From Granulosicoccus sp963833195 (GTDB taxonomy: Bacteria > Pseudomonadota > Gammaproteobacteria > Granulosicoccales > Granulosicoccaceae): DNA of 64,000 nucleotides. The stretch spans positions 1,426,001-1,490,000 of the forward strand of contig CAWHXF010000028.1 in NCBI GenBank assembly GCA_963833195.1, given 5' to 3'. Below are positions 51,034-59,454 of the stretch, in pieces; position 1 is the first letter of the stretch, and the number at the start of each line of letters is the position of its first letter. A program made the translations under genes and the position numbers. The notes beneath the pieces are model-generated. The model did no database searches and was not told the origin of the DNA. It saw only the letters and a list, made by a program, of their open reading frames with translations.

Positions 51034-52479
51034 TTGTTCTCTGCCTCCGACGCCTCCGACGACGTCCCGCGCTCGCCCGGCTCGCTCCAGCGTCGGCTCT
51101 CGCGGCGCCTGGCGTTGCAGACCTTCATCGGCCTGGCGCTCGTCTTCTGCTTCGTGTTCCTGGCCGTCGTGCATCGCGTCGGAGTGCGTCAGGAGACCAG
51201 CCTCGATGAGATGCAGACCCTCGTCATGCACCTCGTGGAGGAGGCGGCCGCGCCGGTGGGGCTCGAGGACGCACGCCGCCTGCTCGAGGACATCTTCCTC
51301 GGCCACGAGGAGTACTCGCTCGAGCTGTCAGACGCGACCGGCACCTCCCTGCTGCTGCCCGACCCGTCGATGGTTCCGCCGACCTCGCACGGCGCGCACC
51401 GCCCCGACGGCCTCGGCTCCAGCCACGACGCGTGGCTGGGCTCGGGCATCCATGCACGCGACTTCACGATCGATCGGGCCGAGTGGAGCGAGCCGCTGCG
51501 CGCCCGGCTCGTGCTCGACACGTATCGCGACGACGACCTGCTCTGGCGTCTGGCACTGATCCTGGCGACGGGCCTGCTGACGGGCACCCTCATCAACTCG
51601 CTGGCCGCCTCCTGGCGGGTCAGTCGGGACCTGCGCCCGCTCGGGCGGCTGGCCGGGCGCATCGACGAGCTGGACGCGGACACGCTGGAGCAGCGTCTGG
51701 ATGGCGACGATCAGCCCGCCGAGCTGCGACCGATCGTCGAGCGCTTCAACGAGCTGCTCGACCGACTAGCGCGCTCGTACCGCCAGATGGCCTCGTTCAA
51801 CGCCGACGTGGCCCACGAGCTGAACACGCCCATCGCGACGCTCGTGACCAGCAACGAGGTGGCGCTGCGTCGGGGCGTCGCTGCGGACGGCCTGGACGAT
51901 CTTCTCGGCTCGAACCTAGAGGAGTTGGAGCGACTGGGCGGCATCGTGCGCGACATGCTGTTCCTGTCCACCGCCGAGCGGGGCGCCCGCGCACGTACCG
52001 TCCGGGTCGCCTCGCTCGCCGCCGAGGTGCGCGACGTGGTCGAGTTCCACGAGGGCGCACTCGAGGACGCCGGGCTCGCCGTCGAGGTTCACGGCGATAC
52101 CTCGGCCGACGTCGACGTGCGGCTGCTCCGGCGCGCCCTGTCGAACCTCGTCGGCAACGCGACCCGACACGCCGAGCGCGACTCCACCATCGACGTGCAC
52201 GTCCGACGGACGGGTGCGGGCCACGACGCGAAGGTGGATCTGATCGTGTCGAACATCGGCGACACCGTGCCGCCCGAGCACCTCGGTCGACTGTTCGAGC
52301 GCTTCTACCGGGTGGAGCGCACGCGCGCGGCGCCCGATGCCGACGACCCTCCCCGCCACGGGCTCGGCCTCGCGATCGTGGACGCGGTGGCGCGCATGCA
52401 CGGCGGACGCGCGCAGGCGGCCTCGGCGGACCGGCTCACGTCGATCGGCATCGTGTTTCCCGCTTCGCGATCTGGCTAG
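51034..52479 (+). CDS. Sensor histidine kinase (CusS/heavy-metal type), 481 aa
   Basis: Inner-membrane kinase. Two membrane helices (about residues 27-48 and 170-192) bracket a periplasmic sensor domain of about 120 residues, followed by a HAMP domain (LRPLGRLAGRIDELDADTL). The phosphoacceptor His is in FNADVAHELNTPIATL (about residue 264). ATP-binding motifs follow: N-box LSNLVGNATRH, G1 near SNIGDTVPPEHL, F-box LFERFYRVE and G2 HGLGLAIVDAV. The start is TTG 51034; no ATG is suitably placed. A typical partner regulator lies at 58750-59442, 6.3 kb away on the same strand. Confidence 0.9.
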   Translation: MFSASDASDDVPRSPGSLQRRLSRRLALQTFIGLALVFCFVFLAVVHRVGVRQETSLDEMQTLVMHLVEEAAAPVGLEDARRLLEDIFLGHEEYSLELSDATGTSLLLPDPSMVPPTSHGAHRPDGLGSSHDAWLGSGIHARDFTIDRAEWSEPLRARLVLDTYRDDDLLWRLALILATGLLTGTLINSLAASWRVSRDLRPLGRLAGRIDELDADTLEQRLDGDDQPAELRPIVERFNELLDRLARSYRQMASFNADVAHELNTPIATLVTSNEVALRRGVAADGLDDLLGSNLEELERLGGIVRDMLFLSTAERGARARTVRVASLAAEVRDVVEFHEGALEDAGLAVEVHGDTSADVDVRLLRRALSNLVGNATRHAERDSTIDVHVRRTGAGHDAKVDLIVSNIGDTVPPEHLGRLFERFYRVERTRAAPDADDPPRHGLGLAIVDAVARMHGGRAQAASADRLTSIGIVFPASRSG

Positions 52480-52931
52480 CCGCCCGCCGCCTCGAGATCG
52501 CGGATGAGCTCCTCCATCTCCGCGATCTCCTTGCGCTGGGTCTCGATGATGGCGTCGGCGAGCTCGCGCACCCGCGGGTCGGTGATGTTCGCGCGCTCGC
52601 TCGTGAGGATCGCGATGCTGTGATGCGGAATCATGGCCGCCATCCAGTCCACGTCGTCCATGATCACCTGGCTGCGCAGGATCCACAGCGCCACGGCGAA
52701 CGAGACGGCCGCGCTCGCGAAGATCGCGATGTTGCGCCTCCGGTTCTCGTACATGCCCAGCATGAACGCCAGCATGATGATCGCCATCACGGCGCCCATG
52801 TACACCGCCATCCACACCCGCGTCTCGCTGAAGCGCACGTGCTCCCAGGCGTAGGTGTTCAGGTACATGAGCCCGAACATGACGATCGTGGACGTCGCGA
52901 TCATGGCGCCGAAGCGCGCGTAGGAGCTCAT
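52476..52931 (-). CDS. DUF305-domain membrane protein, 151 aa
   Basis: Three N-terminal hydrophobic segments (about residues 5-24, 35-57 and 66-85) are followed by a DUF305-type helical domain: DWMAAMIPHHSIAILTSERA, then DPRVRELADAIIETQRKEIAEMEELI. The PHH motif and following helix are the signature, thought to bind copper. Met residues are frequent. It is last in the leftward copper operon and its stop overlaps the end of the convergent kinase gene by 4 nt. Membrane-anchored DUF305 proteins are common in copper islands. Confidence 0.85.
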   Translation of the reverse strand: MSSYARFGAMIATSTIVMFGLMYLNTYAWEHVRFSETRVWMAVYMGAVMAIIMLAFMLGMYENRRRNIAIFASAAVSFAVALWILRSQVIMDDVDWMAAMIPHHSIAILTSERANITDPRVRELADAIIETQRKEIAEMEELIRDLEAAGG

Positions 52932-52983
52932 CGCTCGTTCCCGGGGCCGAGCCGCATGAGCGCCCCTTCCGGCCCGTCCTTGT

Positions 52984-53832
52984 TCACTTGGCGAGCATCC
53001 ACAGGGCCATGCCCACCATCGCGAGGTTCTCGCTGAGCGACACGAAGCCGAGAGGCACGTTGCTGCTGCCACCGACGCAGGCGCACTTGAGCTCCCGCTT
53101 GTCGATGTAGACGGCCTTGAACACGGACGCGGCACCGACGGTGCCGATGAACAACGCGGTCGGGATGGCAAGCCACATCATGGCGCCCGCGATCATGAGG
53201 ATGCCGGCGAGCGCCTCGCAGAACGGGTAGGCGTACGCGTAGCGCACGTAGCGCTGCCCCAGGAGGTCGTAGCCCAGGAACATCGTCGTGAAGCTCTCGA
53301 GGTCCCGCAACTTCAGGATCGCGAGGATGCACATCGAGAAGGCCACGAACCACTCGATCGCGCGCACGGTGAAGAGCTCGCCGAACGCGTACCGGCTCGT
53401 GGCCAGCCCCATGAGGAAGGCGACCGCGAAGACGGCGAGCACGGGCACGTAGCTCGTCTCGTCGTCCCCCTGGACGTGCTTGCCGAAGCGCTCGCGCAGG
53501 GCGTCGTAGCCCCCGACGCGCTCGCCATCGATGAACGTCTGCGGGGTCGTGTCGACGCCGTGCTCGCGCATGAAGCCATCGGTCTCCTCGCGCGAGCGCA
53601 GCGGACGGTCATCGACCTCGTAGCCTTCGCGACGCAGCAGGTCTCGAGATTTCAGGCCGAACGGGCAGATGTGCTCCGCCGTTGCCATGCGGTACAGCCT
53701 GGCCCTCTTGCCGTCGCTTTGCCGTGCGTCCCGATGACCACCGCCCGAGTCGACGGGCTCGGTAGCGTCGTGCTTCGCATCGTTCGTCGCGTCGTGCGTG
53801 GGGTGAGCGCGATCCTCGACTGCGTGATCCAT
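52984..53832 (-). CDS. Glutaredoxin-MauE fusion membrane protein, 282 aa
   Basis: Residues 1 to about 48 are polar and rich in His and Asp (HAVEDRAHPTHDATNDAKHD). A glutaredoxin domain follows (about 49-125) with a single-Cys active site EHICPFGLKSRDLLRREG, TTPQTFIDGERVGGYD (cis-Pro) and a terminal helix. The rest has four membrane helices of the MauE/DoxX type (FAVAFLMGLATSRYAFG, YAYPFCEALAGILMIAGAMM, CACVGGSSNVPLGFVSLSEN). MauE-type proteins act in disulfide formation. ATG 53832 has GAGGG 8 nt upstream and beats the TTG at 53853. It likely supplies thiol redox to periplasmic copper proteins. Confidence 0.83.
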   Translation of the reverse strand: MDHAVEDRAHPTHDATNDAKHDATEPVDSGGGHRDARQSDGKRARLYRMATAEHICPFGLKSRDLLRREGYEVDDRPLRSREETDGFMREHGVDTTPQTFIDGERVGGYDALRERFGKHVQGDDETSYVPVLAVFAVAFLMGLATSRYAFGELFTVRAIEWFVAFSMCILAILKLRDLESFTTMFLGYDLLGQRYVRYAYAYPFCEALAGILMIAGAMMWLAIPTALFIGTVGAASVFKAVYIDKRELKCACVGGSSNVPLGFVSLSENLAMVGMALWMLAK

Positions 53833-54013
53833 CGGTGTGGCCCTCGTGGGCAAGCGGTGAATGCAATGGAGACGACAATGCCCCTTTCACCGGGAGGAGG
53901 GTCAAGCGCACTCCGGCCACGCTCGACGCGTTTACAACGCCCGTCGCAAGCATTGCGATACGGTCTGCAGGGAGCTCAGGAGGAGCGCCGGCCTGCAACG
54001 CGGATCCGCGCGA

Positions 54014-54328
54014 TCACTCGACCTCCAGCGCCTCGATGACCATGTTGTTGCCATCCATCACGGCGTGGAATTTCACGTCGGCGCCCTTCTCGACGCCTTC
54101 GAGCATCGACGGATCCTTCATGCCGAAGACCATCGTCATGGGGGGCATGTCGAGGTTCGCTATGGGGCCATGCTTGATCGTGATCTTGCCCTGCTCCGTG
54201 TCCACCTTGCGCACCGTGCCTTCGCTCATCGCCTGATCGTCCTGGGCCTGAGTCAGCCCAAAGGGAAGCGCGGATGCGGCGAACACGACGAGCGCGGGCA
54301 GGACGTTGGCGAGAGAGATCTTCTTCAT
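54014..54328 (-). CDS. CusF-like periplasmic copper-binding protein, 104 aa
   Basis: A signal peptide (ISLANVLPALVVFAASALPF, cleavage near TQAQ) is followed by a small OB-like domain: EGTVRKVDTEQGKITIKHGPI, then NLDMPPMTMVFGMKDPSML. The His of HGPI and the Mets of PPMTM match CusF copper ligands; the Trp that caps the site in E. coli CusF is replaced by Met here. CusF-type proteins shuttle Cu(I) or Ag(I) in the periplasm. The start is taken at ATG 54328. It lies between the cupredoxin and the glutaredoxin fusion in the same leftward operon. Confidence 0.9.
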   Translation of the reverse strand: MKKISLANVLPALVVFAASALPFGLTQAQDDQAMSEGTVRKVDTEQGKITIKHGPIANLDMPPMTMVFGMKDPSMLEGVEKGADVKFHAVMDGNNMVIEALEVE

Positions 54329-54394
54329 GGGTATCGGATCCAAGGAGGGGTTCTGGTACGAGGGAGCGGCGGCACCGGCCGGCGCTAGGGCCGT

Positions 54395-54919
54395 TCAGCC
54401 CTGCGCGTCGGGGGTGACGGTGACGTCGCCGACCATGCCGGCCTGGTAGTGCCCGGCGATCAGGCAGGCGAACGCGAATTCGCCCGACTCGTTGAATGTC
54501 CACACGATCTCGCCGGTCTCGCCCGGCGGGACGTGCGCCATGTACGGCTCGTCGTGCTCCATGCCGGGGAACTTCATCATCATCTCGGCATGCTGGTCGT
54601 TGCTCTCGGTGGTGCCGAGCACGAACTCGTGCATCAGCTCACCCTCGTTCCGGACGACGAAGCGGACGGTCTCGTCCTTCTCGACGGTGATGCTCGCGGG
54701 CACGAACTCCATCGAGTCGCTCATGCTGACCTCGATGGTGCGCGTGGCCTCGGCGGCGGCGGCGCCGACGCCCCAGGGCTGCTGTTCGCGAACCACCTCG
54801 CCGTCGGCGTCGGCGTGCCCGTCGTCGGCCTTCTTGCCGTGCGCGAGCACGGCGGCGGGCGCCCCGCTCAACAAGGCCGCGGCGGTCGCCACGGCAACGA
54901 TCTTCACTGCGTGTCTCAT
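54395..54919 (-). CDS. Exported cupredoxin-family protein, 174 aa
   Basis: A signal peptide (VKIVAVATAAALLSGAPAAV) is followed by a His/Asp-rich linker (HGKKADDGHADADG) and a plastocyanin-like domain. Type 1 copper ligands are visible: His in EGELMHEFVL, then Cys and His in FAFACLIAGHYQAGM, ending in the Met ligand. The inserted HAEMMMKFPGMEH segment adds further Met and His and resembles relatives of copper-resistance cupredoxins. ATG 54919 has AGGAAGG 7-9 nt upstream. The stop of the adjacent oxidase gene lies 44 bp upstream in the same transcription unit. Confidence 0.9.
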   Translation of the reverse strand: MRHAVKIVAVATAAALLSGAPAAVLAHGKKADDGHADADGEVVREQQPWGVGAAAAEATRTIEVSMSDSMEFVPASITVEKDETVRFVVRNEGELMHEFVLGTTESNDQHAEMMMKFPGMEHDEPYMAHVPPGETGEIVWTFNESGEFAFACLIAGHYQAGMVGDVTVTPDAQG

Positions 54920-54963
54920 AAGGCCTTCCTGGAGTTGGGGGAATGAGGAGACGCCCGACGCGC

Positions 54964-56382
54964 TCAACCGCGCCGGGTGCCCGGACGGCGCACCTGCACC
55001 TCGACGGTCTCGGTCGGGGCCGTCGGACGCGGCACGAAGCTCGAGGCGTCGGCGCGCTCGGATCGGAAGCGTGCGGGCTCCGGCAGCTCGCCGGTGTACT
55101 CCCAGGCGATCGTGCCTTCCGGATGGTCGAACCAGCCCGGGTCGGAGAAGTCGCCGGGCGGCTGGTCGTCCCGGACCTTCAGCATCGAGAACATGCCGCC
55201 CATCTCGACCGAGCCGAACGGGCCGTCGCCCGTCATCATCTTCGCGGTATTGTCCGGCAGCGGCATCTCCATCTCGGTCATGTCCGCCATGCCGCGCTCG
55301 CCCATGACCATGTAGTCCGGGATCAGCTTGGCGATGCGCGACGCCACGCCCGTGTGATCGACCCCGATCATGGTGGGCACGTCGTGGCCCATCGCGTTCA
55401 TGGTGTGGTGGCTCTTGTGGCAGTGGAACGCCCAGTCGCCCGCTTCGTCGGCCAGGAACTCGATCTGGCGCATCTGGCCGACCGCGATGTCGGTGGTGAC
55501 CTCGGGGGTGCGGAAGGTCGGCTTGGTCGGGCCGCCGTCCGTGCCGGTGATCTCGAACTCGTGCCCGTGCAGGTGGATGGGATGGTTGGTCATGGTGAGG
55601 TTGCCGAACCGCACGCGCACCTTGTCACCGGTCCGCACGTTGAACGAGTCGATGCCCGGGAAGAGCCGGCTGTTCCACGACCAGAGGTTGAAATCGAGCA
55701 TCGTCATGATCTTCGGCGTGTAGGCGCCCGGCTGGATGTCGTAGGCGTTCAGCAGCACGCAGAAGTCGCGGTCGACGTGATCGATCAGCGGGTGGTGCTC
55801 CTTCGGGTGCGTGACCCACGAGCCCATCATGCCCATGGCCATCTGCACCATCTCGTCGCCGTGCGGGTGGTACATGAACGTGCCGGGGCGCCGGGCGACG
55901 AACTCGTACACGAACGTCTTGCCGGCCGGGATGGGCGGCTGCGTCAGGCCCGACACGCCGTCCATGCCGCTCGGCAGGCGCTGGCCGTGCCAGTGGATGC
56001 TGGTGTGCTCGGGCAACTTGTTGGTCACGTAGATGCGAATCCGGTCGCCCTCGACGACCTCGATGGTCGGCCCCGGGCTCTGGCCGTTGTAGCCCCACAG
56101 GTTCGCCTTGAAGCCCGGCGCCATCTCGCGCACGACGGGCTCGGCCACGAGGTGGAACTCCTTGATGCCGTTCCTCATGCGCCACGGCGCGGTCCACCCA
56201 TTCGGAGTGATGACCGGGTGGTAGTGCGGTCCCGTGTCGGCGTACAGGGGCGCAGCCGTCTCGGTACCGTCCATGTAGACGGGCTCGGGCAGCGCGGCCA
56301 TCGCCACGCGGCTGACGCTACCGGCCGCCACGGCGCCGCCGGCAATGCCGGCGAGCTTCATGAAATCTCGTCTGTTGCTCAT
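54964..56382 (-). CDS. Multicopper oxidase (second copy), 472 aa
   Basis: Tat-exported (SNRRDFMKLAGIAGGAVAAG) oxidase, distinct from and shorter than CopA. Copper motifs: SIHWHGQRLPSG, FMYHPHGDEMVQMAMGMMG, HPIHLHGHEFEI and WAFHCHKSHHTMNAMGHD. The Met-rich stretches after the second and fourth motifs are typical of cuprous oxidases. It is the first gene of the leftward operon, followed by cupredoxin, CusF-like, glutaredoxin fusion and DUF305 genes. A CopR-type box lies about 115 bp upstream. The C-terminal about 90 residues are a less conserved extension rich in Pro and Arg. Confidence 0.93.
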   Translation of the reverse strand: MSNRRDFMKLAGIAGGAVAAGSVSRVAMAALPEPVYMDGTETAAPLYADTGPHYHPVITPNGWTAPWRMRNGIKEFHLVAEPVVREMAPGFKANLWGYNGQSPGPTIEVVEGDRIRIYVTNKLPEHTSIHWHGQRLPSGMDGVSGLTQPPIPAGKTFVYEFVARRPGTFMYHPHGDEMVQMAMGMMGSWVTHPKEHHPLIDHVDRDFCVLLNAYDIQPGAYTPKIMTMLDFNLWSWNSRLFPGIDSFNVRTGDKVRVRFGNLTMTNHPIHLHGHEFEITGTDGGPTKPTFRTPEVTTDIAVGQMRQIEFLADEAGDWAFHCHKSHHTMNAMGHDVPTMIGVDHTGVASRIAKLIPDYMVMGERGMADMTEMEMPLPDNTAKMMTGDGPFGSVEMGGMFSMLKVRDDQPPGDFSDPGWFDHPEGTIAWEYTGELPEPARFRSERADASSFVPRPTAPTETVEVQVRRPGTRRG

Positions 56383-56497
56383 CGATGTCGGTCCGTCCGA
56401 ATGGGTTTGCGCAGAGTTTCGACCCCGGTACGCCGGAAGCCGGGTGCGCGGATCGCCCGAAGTATCGGCGCCGAGGCTGTCAGCGCCCCGGCCGGCC

Positions 56498-56516
56498 GAT
56501 TACGTTTCCCTGACAG
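56498..56516. promoter_or_regulatory. Candidate copper-responsive regulator box, copy 1
   Basis: GATTACGTTTCCCTGACAG lies 115 bp upstream of the second oxidase gene. It matches the sequence at 58691-58709 in 17 of 19 positions. TTAC...TGACAG resembles boxes bound by CopR/CusR-type regulators. Position and repetition before two copper operons support a regulatory role. Confidence 0.62.
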
Positions 56517-56572
56517 CCGACGCTCGCGAAGCGGTGGAGGCGCCGGCCCGTCGCGACCAGGGGGCCGCGCGC

Positions 56573-58033
56573 TCAATGCGGACCGCCTGCCCCGGCGTCC
56601 GCGGGAGCGGCGCCCGCCACGGCCGCCATGACCGGACGCCCGGTGATGGAAGCCTGCAGGGCGGATTCCGCGAGCCAGAACTGGCGCTGTGCGTCGATCG
56701 CGGCCTCGACCGCGCCGATGGACGAGCGCGAGTCGGCGAGCAGCTCGAACACGCCGATGAGCATGCCGTTGTACTGCAGCACGTTCTCCTCGGAGATCAG
56801 CTCGCGCAGCGGCAGGATCTCCTCCTGGTAGAACATCGCCACGTCGTGGGCCGTACGGTAGGCGCTGTAGTTCTCCCTGAGGTTCGAGCTCACGGTCCGC
56901 AGCGTCTCGGCGTAGCGGTTCGCCGCCGCGAGCGTGCGGGCGTCCAGGGCATCCCGCTGCATGCCGCCCCAATCGAACAGGGGCACGGTCACCGCCAGCT
57001 CGTAGCCGTCGGCGGACTCGGCCTCGATGTCGATGTCCTCGAACCCCTCGCCCGGCTCGGTTTCACTGAAGACGGTGGTGCTTCGGTAGCCGACCTCGAT
57101 GTCCGTGAACGTCGTGATCCGGCCGAGCCCCTGGCTGCGTCCCGCCGCCTCCAGATCCGCCTTGGCCAGGCGCACGTCCAGTCGGCGCTCGTTGAGCGTC
57201 TCGGCGATCTGCGCGGGCTGCAGCGGCTCTTCCGGCAACTCCGGCAGCGCATCGGGCAGTTGCAGCGCGTCGGCCTGATCCTCGTTCAGGCCGAGCAGTC
57301 GGACCAGGCGTTCCCGGGCCGCCCGCGCGGCGTGACGCTCCGCGGCCAGCCCCGCGGTCGTCTCGGCGTAGAACACCTGCTCGCGCGCCCGCTCCAGCCG
57401 ACTGTAGTTGCCCACCGATTCGAGCCGGCGTGCCATCTCCGCGCTGGCCGCCGCGCTCTCGGCCACCTGCTCGGCGTACTGCAGGGACTGGGCGGCGGCC
57501 ACCGCTTCGACCCAGGCCTGGCGCACCTCGGTCACGCTGTCCACTACTTGGGACGCCAGCGCGATCCGGGCCCGCTCGATGCGACGATCCGCCACGCGCT
57601 TGCGCAGCGGCAGCGTGAGCACGTCCAGGAGTCCGAACGCGAACAAGCGCTCGATCTCCTCCTCCGCCCCGTCGTCCGTGGCGATGCGCTCGAACGCGAA
57701 GACGGGGTTGGGGATGCGTCCCGACTGCGCGGCGTCGGCCCCCTCCGCCCAGCTCTCGGCCAGCATCGCCTGGAACGCCGGGCTGTTGGCGAGCGCCAGG
57801 CGCACGGCGGCGTCCCGGTCGATCGTGGCGCTCAGCAACTCGCCCGTGACTTCGGCCCGGGCCTGGCGCTGCTCCTCGGTGCGCGCGAGCTCCAGGTTGC
57901 CGTCGGTGTAGCCGACGAGCTCCTCGTTCGTCCACGACACGCTGTCCTCGATGCTGAACGAGGCGCAGCCGGAGACCAGCAGCGCGACGGCCGACAGTGC
58001 GAAACCGGAGCGTACGTATCGACCGAGGGTCAC
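56573..58033 (-). CDS. TolC-family outer membrane efflux lipoprotein, 486 aa
   Basis: A lipobox (LLVSGCAS, Cys near residue 23) anchors it to the outer membrane. The mature part shows the two-fold TolC repeat: LALANSPAFQAMLAE and DVRLAKADLEAAGRSQGLGR, with long coiled helices between (VDSVTEVRQAWVEAVAAAQ) and short beta stretches (ITTFTDIEVGYRSTTVF). Divergent members of the family (CusC-like) export copper or silver with an RND pump. No RND pump or adaptor gene is in this window. The start overlaps the stop of the acidic exported protein (ATGA). Confidence 0.9.
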   Translation of the reverse strand: MTLGRYVRSGFALSAVALLVSGCASFSIEDSVSWTNEELVGYTDGNLELARTEEQRQARAEVTGELLSATIDRDAAVRLALANSPAFQAMLAESWAEGADAAQSGRIPNPVFAFERIATDDGAEEEIERLFAFGLLDVLTLPLRKRVADRRIERARIALASQVVDSVTEVRQAWVEAVAAAQSLQYAEQVAESAAASAEMARRLESVGNYSRLERAREQVFYAETTAGLAAERHAARAARERLVRLLGLNEDQADALQLPDALPELPEEPLQPAQIAETLNERRLDVRLAKADLEAAGRSQGLGRITTFTDIEVGYRSTTVFSETEPGEGFEDIDIEAESADGYELAVTVPLFDWGGMQRDALDARTLAAANRYAETLRTVSSNLRENYSAYRTAHDVAMFYQEEILPLRELISEENVLQYNGMLIGVFELLADSRSSIGAVEAAIDAQRQFWLAESALQASITGRPVMAAVAGAAPADAGAGGPH

Positions 58034-58620
58034 TGCTGGTCCCCGTCGTTCAGCTCGTCGTCGGACGCGGACTCGTAGATCTCGCGGGCGTAGGTCTTCC
58101 AGCCGCCGATCTGGCCGACGTTGTCGTTCGCGCCGACCCAGTCGGGGCCGTCGCTCTCCTCGTACATGGAATAGGCGTCCAGGGCGGACTCGTACTCGAT
58201 GGCCGGACGCCGCGTGGCCGGCACGTCCTCGGGGTCGCCCTGCGGTTCGTCGCCGCGACGATCGGCGGTCGACTCCTGCAGCTTGCGGATCGGCTGCTCC
58301 ACCGGCACCACGCCGACGTCCACGCCGCTGTCGTCGGCGCCAGCATCCACGTCCACATCACTGCTGTCGCCCTCGACACCGAGCGCCTCCTCCACGGGCG
58401 CGTCCGGGACGGGTACCGGCTCGCGCATCGGCATCTGCTCCGCCCCCGTGCCATCGTCGTCGAGGCCCCGGTAGCGGGCGGTGGCGGAGTCGTAGTCGAG
58501 CGAGGGCTGGGCTCCCTCGGTGGACTCGTCCTGCGCGAGCGCCAGCGTCGGCACGAGCAACAGGACGGCGGAGGACACGAGCGCGCCCCGCAGGGGTCCT
58601 CGGTGCGTCGATCGGATCAT
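58030..58620 (-). CDS. Acidic exported protein of unknown function, 196 aa
   Basis: A signal peptide (GALVSSAVLLLVPTLALAQD) is followed by a low-complexity acidic chain rich in Asp, Glu, Val and Ser (DSSDVDVDAGADDSGVDVGV). Two short repeats stand out: SLDYDSATARYRGLDD near the start and AIEYESALDAYSMYEE near the C-terminus, both with the (L/I)(D/E)Y(D/E)SA pattern. It ends with a DWVGANDNVGQIGGWKTYAREIY segment (quoted in part). The high acidity could bind metal or shield protein from salt. First gene of the tolC operon and divergent from the response regulator. Confidence 0.72.
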   Translation of the reverse strand: MIRSTHRGPLRGALVSSAVLLLVPTLALAQDESTEGAQPSLDYDSATARYRGLDDDGTGAEQMPMREPVPVPDAPVEEALGVEGDSSDVDVDAGADDSGVDVGVVPVEQPIRKLQESTADRRGDEPQGDPEDVPATRRPAIEYESALDAYSMYEESDGPDWVGANDNVGQIGGWKTYAREIYESASDDELNDGDQQ

Positions 58621-58690
58621 GGAACAGGCATTACTCGCAAAGGTCACCCAACGAGTATCGGCAGCCATTCGGTCCGATCGCCGACAGCCG

Positions 58691-58709
58691 GATTACAGTT
58701 CCCTGACAG
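58691..58709. promoter_or_regulatory. Candidate copper-responsive regulator box, copy 2
   Basis: GATTACAGTTCCCTGACAG lies 40 bp upstream of the response regulator gene and 70 bp upstream of the acidic-protein/tolC operon, in a 129-bp divergent region. With copy 1 at 56498 it would let the regulator control itself and both copper operons. A symmetric pair is not visible within the region. Confidence 0.62.
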
Positions 58710-58749
58710 CGGGATCGACGCGCGTCCGGCTCTGCCACAGTCCGCCGTC

Positions 58750-59442
58750 ATGAACGTGCTCCTCGTCGAAGACGAACCCAAGCTGGCCGCCTACCTTCGC
58801 TCCGGCTTGGAAGGCGAGGGGTGGAGCATCGACGTGGCGACCGACGGGTTGCACGGGCTGCACCTCGCCATGGACGGCGAGCACGACGCGATCGTGCTGG
58901 ATCGAATGCTGCCCGGACTGGACGGACTGTCCGTGCTGAAGGCGCTGCGCAGCCGCAAGCGCACCCCCGTGCTGATGCTGACCGCGCTCGGCGACGTCGA
59001 CGATCGCGTCGAAGGGCTGCGCGCGGGCGCGGACGACTACGTGGTCAAGCCCTTCTCGTTCTCCGAGCTCGTCGCGCGCATCGAGGCGCTGGTGCGCCGC
59101 GGCCAAGGCGCCGCCACAGGCAACACCGACGACGACGGCAAGCTGACCCTTTCCGACCTGGAGATGGACGTGCCGGCACGCAAGGTGACGCGGGGCGGGC
59201 AGCGGCTCGAGCTGACGGCCAAGGAATTCCGGTTGCTGGCCTTGTTGCTGCGGCGCAAGGGCCGCGTGCTGTCCCGCGGCGAGATCGCCGACCGCGTCTG
59301 GGACATGAACTTCGACGGGGAGACGAACGTGGTCGAGGTCGCCGTGCGGCGCCTGCGCGTGAAGCTCGACCTGCCCTTCGAGCGCAAGCTGCTGCACACG
59401 GTGCGCGGCATGGGCTACGTGCTGGAGGACCGGGGCGACTGA
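58750..59442 (+). CDS. OmpR-family response regulator (CusR/CopR type), 230 aa
   Basis: Receiver domain with LLVEDEPKLA (acidic pocket), phospho-acceptor Asp in DAIVLDRMLPGLDG (about residue 51), Thr in LMLTALGDVDDR and Lys in DDYVVKPFSFSELVARI. The C-terminal winged helix has LTAKEFRLLALLLRRKGRVLS and VVEVAVRRLRVKLD, standard for OmpR-type DNA binding. Sequence style matches heavy-metal regulators. Its partner kinase is most likely the one at 51034, which lacks an adjacent regulator. Autoregulation by the box at 58691 is likely. Confidence 0.93.
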   Translation: MNVLLVEDEPKLAAYLRSGLEGEGWSIDVATDGLHGLHLAMDGEHDAIVLDRMLPGLDGLSVLKALRSRKRTPVLMLTALGDVDDRVEGLRAGADDYVVKPFSFSELVARIEALVRRGQGAATGNTDDDGKLTLSDLEMDVPARKVTRGGQRLELTAKEFRLLALLLRRKGRVLSRGEIADRVWDMNFDGETNVVEVAVRRLRVKLDLPFERKLLHTVRGMGYVLEDRGD

Positions 59443-59454
59443 GCGCGGACGGAT

